Shown: piece by piece, positions 10,139 through 22,100 of the stretch | Layout of the letters: each line of letters opens with the position of its first letter | Position numbering within the stretch: the first letter of the stretch is position 1 | Assembly (NCBI GenBank): GCA_029207755.1 | Contig: JARCOQ010000004.1 | Location: forward strand, 43,618,305 to 43,682,304 | Origin: Chamaea fasciata | Lineage: Eukaryota > Chordata > Aves > Passeriformes > Sylviidae | Direction: 5' to 3' | Length of the DNA stretch: 64,000 bases | Translations under genes and position numbers: made by a program | Notes under the pieces: generated by a model | Seen by the model: only the letters and a program-made list of their open reading frames with translations | Told to the model about the DNA's origin: nothing | Databases searched by the model: none

Positions 10139-12984
10139 AGCTGTTGTTAAGTGGTCATAATCATGTCTCCGTATACAGTCTACATATTGAGTGACTTAAC
10201 AATCAGATTGACTTAAAATCCAAACTTTTCCTGGTTCCTCAGTCACACAGTTGCATCACTGAAAGGATACCATTACAGGGTAAATGAATGTTAGGCAGGT
10301 AGGAGCCCGTCCCAGTTAACGCTGGAAAAACCAATAAATAGTACCAAAGCACTCCATTCAGAAATACCTTTTCACATCCCTGTCTCTCAGACATCCCAAG
10401 AAAGAAGGAAAACATGAATGAAAAAGATGAAAACTGTGAGTGATGTGCCAGAAATATCTGATTTTAAAAGTTGTTTTAGGAATCTCTTATAAAACTTTTT
10501 TTTAATATTCTGAAGAGAGAAATCCCTCACACTTATGTCTTCTTCTGCACTAGCCTATGCTTTCTCAAGCATGATATTTTTTTTCTTTTCAGTCATAGGA
10601 TGAAGACATTAAAGAGAGTTAAAGTTCAGTAAATGGAAACAGAAGATATAACCCTAGAAGTCAAATATTGATTCTTACTAAGACTATCTTCAACACCTGG
10701 ACAAAGATGGGGAGTACACAAGGACAAGAATTTGAATGAGAGCTTCTGGATACAACTACAGCAATAAAATGTTTAAGACAAATGTTTAAGACTGTGTTGG
10801 TTCTGAGACTACACATGGTTCTCCCAGAAAGATTCTAGCATCATGCACAAAATAAGTACCTAACCAAAGTCATTTCAAAGGTAACCTAATAAGAGAAAAC
10901 AAAAAAATTAGAGGAAAATATTAATGAGCTAAAAAATCTCTTTTTGTGGTATTCCAGACCTCAGTCTCTCTGATTTTTATTCAAAATGAGGAACTCTCGT
11001 TTTCCAGTGCCGTCTCCATGGAGGTGTCCTCCCTGAGCCCCCTTCATAGTTAAGGTTTTCAAGAGTGTGAGTCCCCTCTACTTGTATTCCTAATTTTTCT
11101 TTTTAATTCAGTGAATCATTTTGACATGTTAGGAAAAAACGCTGATATCAGTACATAGAAGATGTCTCCCAAAGGTTAATTGAAAATAAGATCATTTAGA
11201 AAGAAAATTTCTTATCTCTCATACTTATTCCTCTCTGCAAAGATATAGCCAGCATAAAATCACACAAGTTGAGATCATGAATTTTGCAATCCACTTTGTT
11301 GAAATACATCTTTACACAGCCCATCAGAAGATAGGAGAGAGATGTTCAATGTTTTCCACACTACTCTTCAAATAAACCACATGAGTTTTAGGAGTGCTTC
11401 TCAGTGGGAAAGAAAGTGGCCTAGCCAAACAGCCTGACAACTATAGAGCAGTTGGATTTTGGGTTGGAAGCTAAACATAGACTCTCCTTTTCTCTTATCA
11501 GTAAAAAAGACTCATCTGGAGAGGATCTGTCTGAGAGAGCTTTTGCTTTGTTTTTCCACCTCTGCTCTGTCTCACTTGGGATCACCTGAAAAAACAGCGC
11601 CTGAGGGATCTACTTTCAGTTTTCTAAACCAAACATAACACAAGCACAGTTCCTGGGCTACACCTTTGACTCCTGTAATATAAAACGTGAGAGAAAATCC
11701 CCCAACAGCATTCAAGTCAGACTCTTATAGTTTTCAAGCAGCCAGTACTTTTCATTTTATTTCTTAGAAAAGAGATGTTCTTACAAAGACTTTGTGTGTT
11801 GAACAGCTATGCAAAATCTCTAACATGCGGGCATACACTTACCCATGTCAGATAATTCTAGAGGGCAATAAGAAATTATATGTTCTTACTTTGTGGTTAA
11901 ATACTGAAGTCCTTACTCAGGAAAAATAGTTACTTAATTAGCACTCAACATTTAGAGATTGAGGCCAGAGGGATCATTAGAACTTCTTAAATTTCATCTA
12001 CTTAATTTCAAATGGAGCTCATTAACTTATATTTGGTTAGAGCATAATTTATGTTCACTCTGCGTTTCCTAGTAAGTTTTCACTGTGCATGTAGTAACAT
12101 GTCGACAGTTCATGAATGTTCCCAAGAGTTTTAACAGCCTCACCTTTAAAAAAGGAAAACCAGAGGTCACTTATTTAAAAATTTAACTCATCAGTCTTTT
12201 ACTTCTAGCCGCTGCTCTTTGTTGTCTTCTCTGCTAGTAAAACAACACTTAAAACTTAGTTTTCCCCCTCAGTGAGAGTACTTAAGCTGTATCATCTCTC
12301 AGTCTTCTTGTGGTGAATTATCACATGAATCTATATTTCTCAAAAATATTTTTGCTGCCTCTTTTCACACTTTTTCAATTTTTAAAGAACACTTCTAAAA
12401 CATACATACTAGAATTGGGCACAGTATTGTAAGAGCAGTTTCACTTGCAGTGTTCCTTGCAGATAAAAACACATTTCTCTTCCCACTTGCTCCCAAGAAC
12501 AAGAAGTGCTTTTGGCAGTCGTATTGCATTGAGATCCCTATCAGAAATACTTACAAAGAAAAGTACAATTGCTTTTTATAAAAATATCTCATGCTCTTTG
12601 CTTCTACATGTGTGACTTCTCATTTGGCTGCGTTTTAAACATTTGATCCCCTAAGAGAATCTGATCTCCATGAGATGCAATTTTCTTTCCCCATAGCTGA
12701 CAATAAACTCTCAGGAAGCAGTGTGAAACCAAGAATGTGATGGCTACTGCAGACAACTGTTATGATCTGACTATGTTTTTGAAAGTAATAGAAGAAATTA
12801 ATGGCAGATAATTTTTAAACATAGTGCTTTGAAAGTGATACTCTATGAAGACATGGAGAAGAAGGTGAGGGAGCAAACAAACTTCCTCCAAATTCTCCAC
12901 AGAATCAGATACCATATTTAGAAATATTTGTCTTTTGTATTTTTGCAATATGCAATATAATCAACTCCTATCCAAAGTCGCAGG
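10139..12984. other. Unique AT-rich DNA, nothing recognised
   Basis: Between the alpharetrovirus-like element and the first family A LTR. No repeat, RNA gene or coding segment was recognised. A slightly GC-richer patch lies at about 10957-11055, with no open frame of interest. Confidence 0.6.
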
Positions 12985-12989
12985 GCAAC

Positions 12990-13693
12990 TGTCATGGGTT
13001 TTGTAAAGAGCATATTATTCTATTCCATCTGGGTGGAGCAGAATTGCTTATCTTTGCCCAAATGGGTCAGTGTCGCTAATCAGATGGTGGAGTGCTACTT
13101 ATCTCTCTTCATTGTTTCACTACTTCCATGGGAATGTCTTCTGCTAATGGACCATTAAGAGCTCATCAATGACATGACACATTGCACTGTACTATTGTAA
13201 GCTGCTCCACACAGGGAGGAGGAGGAGCCAAACCACCTTAACCTAGATAAAAAGGAGCCACAGTCCCACTAGGTATCCAGTTTTTCTACCGGATCCCTGG
13301 AGGAAGACTGGACCCATCTCACCATTGCTGGACCCCTTTTTTTTTTCAACAGGACCATCTCTACTCCAACAGAACCACATCTGCCACTCCAGGAGGGCTT
13401 ACTTTGCACTGCTTCCAACACCCTGACCAACAGGGTGTCAGGTTGTATTTCTGACTCTGCCAGGGTTTTTTCTAGGATTTCTTGTTTGTTTATTTGTTTG
13501 CTTATTCTTCTGTACTACAACATCTGTATTTTTATATCCCTAGTAAAGCACTGCTATACCTATTCCCAAAATCTTTGCCTGACAGCCTTTTAATTGCAAA
13601 TTTATGATAATTTGGAAAAGGGGGGGAGGGGCTTACATTTCAAGGGAGACTCCAACCCTCCCTGGCAGATACCTGTCTATCTAAACCAGGACA
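12990..13693 (+). mobile_element. Solo LTR, family A copy 1
   Basis: A 704-bp LTR starting TGTCATGGG and ending AGGACA. It aligns along its whole length with 29657-30354, with about 13 substitutions and a few short indels by my count, or roughly 98% identity. A TATA-like GATAAAAAGG lies at 13246-13255, and a variant polyadenylation signal AGTAAA at 13542-13547 precedes a typical U5. Flanks GCAAC and GGAAC match at 4 of 5 positions, consistent with a slightly decayed 5-bp target duplication. No internal retroviral sequence follows, so this is a solo LTR produced by recombination. A 5-bp duplication suggests an ERVL or ERVK-like group; the exact family name needs a library search. Confidence 0.85.
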
Positions 13694-13708
13694 GGAACCC
13701 CGAAAAAA

Positions 13709-13986
13709 TGAAAGGAGTCAGGAGAGCAAATGCAGGTCCGATCAGTATGATTACTACCACGTTTCTCCTTTATTCGGTGTAAGATGGCAAGTTTTATACA
13801 CTCTATATTGTTTACACTTTTAGATACATTCTCATTGGTACATGGCACAGGAAAGAATGCAAACACCTATTGCTTTATAAACTGTTTAAGGTAGCTACTA
13901 TGTCCACACCATTGACTATACTTGTTAACTACTATGAAACCCTTTGACCCTTGCAACACCTTAAGTGAATATTTCTACATACGACA
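13709..13986 (-). mobile_element. Alpharetrovirus-like LTR, minus strand
   Basis: Read on the minus strand, this has a CCAAT box (plus-strand ATTGG at 13834-13838), a TATA box TATAAAAC (plus 13791-13798) and an AATAAA (plus 13769-13774) about 17 bases after the TATA box. This is the very compact U3-R arrangement of alpharetroviral LTRs. Its 3' end (reading minus) closes in TTTCA. The U3 start is uncertain between 13958 and 13986, and no target duplication is evident. Sequence beyond, to about 14110, may be a remnant of the adjoining internal region. It lies only 15 bp from the end of the family A LTR. Confidence 0.55.
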
Positions 13987-13989
13987 CAC

Positions 13990-15700
13990 TCTTGGCACTA
14001 ATTTCTATCTGTGCCACAACCTCACAGGCCGTAGTGCCACGGCCTAGAGGCCTAGCATATTGCTCAGTCTGGATGATTCAAGACAGCTCATCTCTGACAC
14101 CTATCAACATGGCTTATACCTTGAAGATGGCTCTGTAGAGTCAACCCAGATACACATGAATAGCTACCAAGTGCAGTTTTGAGGAGCGTTTCCAAAGCAG
14201 TGACATCAGTAAGGGTTCATATGGAAATTTTTTTCCTTTCTGGAGAGGCTGCAAAAATCACAAAATTGCCATATATATTATTTATAATGTGCTGTGGACT
14301 TAGCCTTTTCACAAAAACTACTGCACTTCACAACCAGCAGAATTTTCATTGTTCCTATGTGAATTATGAAACAGAGAATCAAAGCTAATGTTATGTACAT
14401 GTGGTGAAAGAGAAGCTGAGGTTCATAAGGACTGGCCAGCAGGTAAGAGCAAGGGGCTAAATAAATGAGGGGAACTACCTAGGGTAAAAGAAACAGAAAA
14501 TGGGAAAGACCCATGGTCAGTCCCAAAGGCATAACAGTATGACACATTAGAGGATGTGTGAGTTTTGAGGCAACAGTTTGACGGCTGTCTTAGTACACAC
14601 TTAAATAGTAGGATATTGTTAAGAAAAATGAGCTGGGTGAACATTTCCTCAAATGTTTATGTTTTCCTAATTACAAAAGGAACAATGAATTTTCTTCTGA
14701 GATCAAGTCCTAAAGGCTACATAGCCAACAGACTAGTGGTAGGAAAGACAGTGCTTGTTCACTTTATGCTGCTTTGCAATAAATGAGGAAGGCAATGTCA
14801 TGGGCAGAATGTGAGTTTCAGACAAACTTTATCAGAAAAGCCTTTCTGCTGAAGTACAAGGTGCAGAAAGAATTACCTTGCTTCTAAACTCCTCCTCAGA
14901 GAGCAACCTAGAAGCTGCTGGATCTAATCTTAGCCCCAGACTGTCAATGGCTTAAGTCTAAGGAATTCAAGAGATGTGTTTGAACCTTTCTACGACTTTC
15001 TCCCACAGGATTAAGGATGGAAAATCAGATACATTTCCATAAATATTTAATGTGATAGTGATTTGACAAAAATATCTTAATCAGTATTATTTACTAGAGA
15101 GTATAAGAGCTATATCCACTAGTATTGTATAATAAACAATTTTGAAGCAATATTGAAACAATTATATTAAAGCAATTTTATTAAAGCTAGAAAAAGCTAA
15201 TATTAACTAGAGATTGATATTACTTATATATTAGTTACTGTGGGCAAGTCACAAGAAGTAATCTTGAAGGGTATTCCCACTCAAGGAAGGAATCTACAGA
15301 CACACTCCAAGGGGTATATCATAAAGTCCTGCCTTTAAAAGTGAGATTCGGCTTTTAAAGTATAAAGTGATTGACTATCAGTCAGATGTCTCCAGGCCAA
15401 CTGTGCCAGCTCAGCAGCTCTAGGTAAGTTATTAGTAGTATTTCTTATTTCTTCCTTGGTCTGTGTACTTTACCATATCTCCCCCATCTTCATCTCACTA
15501 TCAGGATGTTTAACTTTGTGATTGAGGAGTCAGATTGATTTCAGCATAATTCAGCTCCAAAAACAGTATGATGTCCCCTTCTACATTCACTACAGGTAGC
15601 CTTGCAAATAAGGCATCAATTGAGTTATTTTACCCTGTTCTAAGCAGAGCATTTTGCTGCATGTGGAGTGATATTTTGTACTTGAGGAATTTTCTTTGGT
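13990..15700. other. Unique AT-rich DNA
   Basis: The first ~120 bp contain nested GC-rich palindromes (GGCCGT and ACGGCC arms at about 14027-14044) and may belong to the neighbouring retroviral relic. The remainder is unique AT-rich DNA with no recognised element. Confidence 0.5.
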
Positions 15701-15701
15701 T

Positions 15702-15828
15702 GGGGTTTTTTTTGTTGTGGGGTTGTGGTTTTTTTGGTGTTTTTTTTTTGTTTGTTTGTTTTGGGTTTTTTTTGGGTTTTTTTGTTTTTTTTTTTTTTTT
15801 TTTTTGTTTTTTTTTTTTGTTTGTTTTG

Positions 15829-15859
<31 letters not shown>

Positions 15860-15864
15860 TTTTT
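15702..15864. repeat. T-rich/(TTTTG)n low-complexity tract
   Basis: More than 150 bases are almost purely T with G interruptions, ending in six or more TTTTG units. Read on the minus strand it is an A-rich (CAAAA)n tail. Minus-strand sequence just before the tail (plus 15990-16000) contains an AATAAA-type signal, so a retroposed transcript is possible, but no parent or target duplication was identified. Lys-rich and Phe-rich frames across it are artefacts. Confidence 0.8.
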
Positions 15865-17634
15865 GTAACACAGTGAGCTACATCCTCCTTAGGGAGAACA
15901 GAAGGGTTTGTAGGACATTGTGAGGCAGCAGGCAGTAGCACTGTGTGAACCCTGCAGCAAGCAGAAACCACTCTGGATCCTCTATTTATCTTTTATTTGT
16001 CTTGAAGTTTTGGCAGCAGCTCAGTTCCTTCTAAATGGGGACCACAGTCAGTAATTGAATCTCAGTTTTATACCTACATCCTAGAAGTACCAGCCTCCTG
16101 CTGATCCAGTATGAAGACAAGTGAACAAAAAATGTTGCATGATTTTGGAGCATTTCAGAAATACTAGTCTTAACTGTGAGAGAAAAGCCACAATACTTGC
16201 ATTTGAAAATTTGCTAAAAGAGTCTGTGCTGCACAACAGGTGAGCAATAAGTGGGTCCCTTGATCTGTTTTGATGGGTCATCTCTGAGTTTTCTTTAATG
16301 AAAAACATATGAAAAGAAACTGAAAGAGACAGAGGGGTTGACACACATTTGTGATTGGGGGCATAGAATACCTCACAGGTGTTTCATTAACAAGCAAACC
16401 CCATTTCTCAAGAAATAATTTCAAGGAACAAATTTACAAATATTCTTCAAGATGGCATCAAAACAATAAAAAATGGCTCTTTATGAAATAAACATTAATG
16501 TCTCAGTCTCTGGCACTGTTTTGGAAATTATAAATGTATCACCAGAGTGACAGTAAATGAGGTCTCATTGTTTTTGAGACCTGTATTAAAGAAAACAAGA
16601 GTCAGATGCTTGCAAAGAGGGTTAAGAATGCCACATTTTTATGTAGTTCCAATATAAGTCACTTGCTTAAGTCACTTTGCAAGTCATTTGCAAATATAAG
16701 TCACGTATACTTATGTTTTCCATTTGATATCAATGTACTGAGAGGGGGCCAAAGTAGATTTGGTAGGCACCAACACACAGCATATTCTCTATAAAAGAGA
16801 AATGGAAGATGTAGGTTTCATTCACTGAACTCTGTTGTTAAAGCTTTTTGTTTCTGATTGACTAAGCAATAAGAGATGACAAAATGCAGAAATACTGCAG
16901 CACTCACAGAGTACTGTACATTCAACAGGATACATGAAAGGGTCAATTGAACTGAATGAAGCAGTATTTTTACATTGGCACAATGCTTCAAGACATATAT
17001 AGATGGTATTTAGCTTTTTCTCATGCACCAAAAAAAACTTGTGAGAAACACTTCCATTAATGTAGCACATTGCAGACCATTTTTTGTCCCTCCTTCTGTG
17101 GCTAACACACTTTTTCTGAGCAAATGAAGGTGTGTGCAGCTGCCTCCACAATTGCAGCCATCAGCAAATGAAAAGGGTGAGTTGGACAAGCAGTACAACT
17201 AGACTGAGTAGGTGGGCTATGAGCAATTTGAATTTATCAAAGCTGGCTTCATCTGCTCCCACTTCTTTTCTTCAACACACTCCTCCATCTGTTTTACTAG
17301 TGAAATCAAACTTCCCATAAACATCCTCATTTTCCTTCTTTCCACTTTCTCCAAATCTCCAGCTGCAACCATCCCAGCCACCCAGTTCTGTGACCCAGCT
17401 CATCTAATCTGTACTACCTCATTTTTTTCTTGGTTTTACAACTGAAAAAGGAGAACGCTTCTCCACCCAGCAGCTAAGTTAGGGGATCAGGCAAGCCTTG
17501 GGTGCCCTCTTTGGCTATCCAGACACTTCAGAGGCAGTGACAAGTTGCATTTTAGCTACTGATGCACCAAACTCCCAGTCTACTGGTGAGAGTCTTACAC
17601 CAGCATGCAGCCCAGGACTGAAGTTGGTGCAGGG

Positions 17635-17663
17635 CCTGAGCTACCACGGTAAGGTAGCTCAGG
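17635..17663. repeat. Perfect 11-bp inverted repeat (hairpin)
   Basis: CCTGAGCTACC at 17635-17645 and its exact reverse complement at 17653-17663 are separated by a 7-base loop. A further GCA/TGC pair can form outside a 3-base internal loop. There is no T-run to suggest a Pol III terminator and no known RNA family was recognised. Confidence 0.8.
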
Positions 17664-19096
17664 ATCTGCCAGGACACAGGAATGACTTATGCAAAATGAT
17701 GGAACCTTAACTTCCTTAATGTAGAAAAATCTTGCTCTGTGGCTTTAACGCACATTTTATAGTGAGAAGAGGAAAAGAAGAAAGTTTGCATATCAAACCA
17801 AACACTGGTTAAATGGTCAGTTTTATAGGCTATGAGGGTAGGTAATTCAGATTGCAAAAGAACAGCAGGTAGCAAGAAGAACTGCAGAATACTCACTGAT
17901 GGTAGTTATTACGCAAACTATAATCCTGGTCTTTACCACCCTTCAGAACAGTATTCACAGGACGTCATATTTTAAACCCTAAATTGCACCTATCTCACAC
18001 CACTGAATCTGGCACCAAACAAGCAACTCTCAGTAGGAAATGAAAAAATAAAGCCAACAACAACCTGCCTAGCTGAATTCTAGGGACAATGAAGTGTGAA
18101 CAGGTGTGATGATGTGTTAAAGAGCATGTGGCAAAAACGCCTGTGCTTGCTAATGAGATGACAGTTGCTTGTTATGCAAACTTGCCTAGTAAAATCATCT
18201 TTGCCTGCTACCTATGCCCTTGGGCTCACATCCAATCAACCTGAGAGCTGCAACACGTCATTCAAAATGACATACATAAGTATAGACAACTATGTGAGAC
18301 CTATATGCACAGAAATCACTAATACTCGCTACCATTAGGATAAATGGAGCATTTCGTCAGAGTAAGTTTGAATGTGCAAGCTTTCCTAGCCAAAAAAGAT
18401 TGGGGACTGATGAGAATTGCAAGATCCACTAGTGAGAAATATAGATTAATTAAAATGAAATCTCCATTCAGTGTGTTTATGTAGCTTGAAATAATACTCA
18501 TCATTTCAAATGAAGTAAGTGTTAATAATTTTTTAAAGTTAACTTATGATGAGCTAAAAGAGAAATGGCACAATATGGGCTTGTCTGTGATTTTTCTCCC
18601 AGAATAGATTTTTGGTTTGGGGTTTTTTGTTGTTGTTGTTTGTTTTGTTTTTTAATTTCTAATTTTATTTATTGCATGGAGAAAGAAAAGGAGGTATGGA
18701 AAGAAGAGTAATCATCCTATAATTATTCCCCGTGATTTTTTTTTTAAATGAAGAGTATTGTAACTTTTGCATCATACAGAAATGAAAAAGAAATTAAAAT
18801 CTACTGCCAGTACATATATCAACATATCAACAACTAAAAGGATTGAAATCAATTAAGGAGAATGATACATTAACCTTTAGAGAACTGGAGTTAAAGATGA
18901 AGACTGATGGAGTGCTACTGTGTTAGATCAGCTCGTTTAAGCCAGTATGCAATCTAAGTTAATTGGCTGTTTTAAAGTAGTGCACAGAGATTTTCATGGC
19001 TTAAATTTGCTTCATTTTCATTATTATTATTACTGCAGCAAACTTAAATTTTCCTTATATTGTCTCCATGCCCTCTTCCTATGAGTAACAATATGC

Positions 19097-19132
19097 AAGG
19101 TACATGGTACTACAAAGGTACATGGTACTACA
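19097..19132. repeat. Perfect 18-bp tandem duplication
   Basis: AAGGTACATGGTACTACA occurs twice without a spacer. Each unit contains GTAC-ATG-GTAC symmetry, and the pair is bracketed by ATATGC and GCATAT. This probably arose by slippage. Confidence 0.9.
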
Positions 19133-22100
19133 GCATATGCTTTAAATCACAATCACTTTTTAGACTCATTTTCCATCTCTCTTTTTTTAACTTGCGTGAA
19201 ATTTACCTGCTTTTGTTAAAAGGAAATAGATGATGACATACAACCACATAAATCCCATAAAATACATGAACACTGGATAATTCAACAAAAAGAAATTTCC
19301 GCCAAAATGCTCCCTGGAAGCATTGTCTTCCCTAGCAAGGAAGGGAGACAATTTATATTCAGTGGTAATTATGATAATATGCAAGAATACGATGTCTGCT
19401 GAATTGAAAATAGTTCCTCTTAGCTTTTAGCCAAAACGAGTGTATTCATGGCATGTTTTGAAAGAAATTGAATATATTCAGATTAATTATGAGAAAGACT
19501 GAAGATGACCTGCAAAAAAAGACACTTTTTCCTGAGTCTTTTGAAAATGTTTCAGTTCTTTACAACAAATTTGTATCACTTCAGCAAAGGCTTACTAATG
19601 CTAATGACTCATAATAGAAAGTACATGTAAATAGATTCCAAAGTATTATGGTAAAATATATTTCCCATTCATTTTTAAGACTAAATACTGTCACTGAAAC
19701 TGTATTTTGCTTAACATTATACTCATTGCTTTCTGTGACAGCTCTTGTTTTCTAGATTTTATGGTTAAATAACTCATAGATTAGCCATTATTTACAGTGT
19801 TGTACAACTATGATTATTTTTAAAGGCAGGGAAGTATTTAAACATGTGCTTGCACTCAGATCAAAATATAATCCTATCTTTCTGAACTTGAGTTGACCTG
19901 TATGGGTGTGCTGACACAACATAATTATGATGAACAACCTTGTTATACAATAAGGAAAGCTTCCTGTGGCTGTGGTCTTCTAGCAAATATCTGTACAATA
20001 TCAGTTGGGCAAATACCCTCCATAATGAAAAAAAAAGTTGTAATAATATTTCATTAGGATCAATAACTTTTTTTATTATTCAGAATACATGAATTGCTAA
20101 GATTAACCTGTTGTGTAGTTAATTTAGTGCTCTGTCACTTAATACAATACGATTTTACAATATAGCTAATGTGCACAAAACATTGAAATATAGAATATTG
20201 GCACATATGAGATTTATGGTAAATTTAAGATAGGAATGAATGTAGGCTAAGTCTTCATGTTGCTCAGCTGAGGTCAAGAAAATCAATATTGTTCATAATG
20301 TGCCTGTGACACATAAGCTTAAATGAGAAACCTTCTAAATAAAAGGATACACTTCTTTATTTACCCTTAGGGTTTTTTTTTTCCCCTAACAGACATATCA
20401 TTTGAAATCTAAGGTTCCTGAGAAAAATTACTAAGACATGTTAAACCTTTCTAATGCATACTATATGGATGCTATTAAGATCAATAAAAATGCCATAACT
20501 CCCTTTAAACTATTTCATTTCCAATTTACATCAAATTCACCATTTAACTTCCAGATTTAACCATAAAATGCCAGAAGAAACACTGATCTGAAATAAATAC
20601 AAATTTATATCACCAAAACACAAGTAGAACGCAAAAACTTGGATGGGTGTGCTTCATTTCTTCTTCTGTGGAACAATCCTGCCTTTCCCATAGATGTCAA
20701 ACAGATTGAAAAATTGGAAACAATGTAGGGGCGAGATTAGTTTGTAAGGCAATGTAGCACTAACACAACTGATATCCAATGTGACAATTTTCAAAATAAA
20801 TTTCTTTTGTAACATCCTATGATTTTGTATCTTCACTAGGACCTTAGATCTGTTGATGATAATACAATCAAAGTGGAATTTTACTAATAATTTCTCAGAA
20901 AATAATTAAGTTCTGAAAAACTTGAAGCTTTTATGAGAAAAAAATTGATTTATCATCTTACAGTAATCTGAAAAAAGAGGAAAAATTAACAGGATATAAA
21001 AATAACTAGGAAAATACCAGAAAATCTAAGTTTCATTAAGGTTCAAAAATATATATAAAATCTGAAAGTTAAATAACATCAAAAGTATCCTGGCATACAC
21101 TGAAAGATCAGAAAGAACAACCATTAGTCCCACATCTGTAAGAAATATCATCAAAACTAACAACTTCTCTGGGAATAACCAGTTTAAATAGCCTGTCAAT
21201 GTTCTTACAGTTTTATAGATTGTACATTCAATTTAAACCACATATGTCATTAGAGTCTCCATAATTTCAAGAACCTTAAACTTGTTCTCTTCAAAGTGAT
21301 CCTAAAAATCAAGTCCACACAGAATGCTTAAAAAAAATAAAAGTAGAAAAAATGACCACAAAAAGTGGCCATTACCATACAGTATCATTCTGGAAGGTCT
21401 GTGATATTTCCTCTTAATACCTTTTTTTTTTTTTTTATATCCGTACCTTGTTTCCACTTAGAATACAGTATCCTTATGACAGGGACTAGGTTATCTTATA
21501 TGTCTACTGTGGAATTATATTGGTTACGAATAACACTTTTTTAATGTAGGAAGATAAGCTCATTTTACAAAAGTAAAATATTCATAAACAGGCAGGAACT
21601 TTCCAGTCAAGGACAACACTATTTTAGTTTCTTGCCCATTCTGGTAAACACACTAAAATCCTGTGATTAAACTCAGAGGAAAGGGTAATTTCTAACTACA
21701 TATTGAAAAATCTCTTTCTCTACATGCAGTATATGCCTCTGACAGGTAATGATAATCTAGGAAGTTAAGTAAAATTTGCATGTATATCATTAGTTCTGCT
21801 GAAAGTATTCTGGTACATCTTTGTTCTTTTGACCTGAAAGCCTTGACTCAATCCTGGCAAGCCTAAGGTATGCTATTGGGCTGGAAGCATAGTGCAAACT
21901 CTCATTTGCTTTCACAAAAACCTTGTATGTCTTCCTTGAGCTATATTAGAAACATCTACAAGTATACTGCACATAACAGTATCAAATTTACAACTCAGAC
22001 TCATTCAGTAAAATCATAATCAAGTGATTAGGTTTGACACTTTTTGTGGTTTCTTTCTCTATAGCAAAGCTTACACTTCAAGTACCTTCTATTAATGTGG

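Noticed and set aside
15590..15971. Lys-rich and Phe-rich open frames of up to 113 codons
   Set aside because: They are translations of the T-rich/(TTTTG)n low-complexity tract on either strand.
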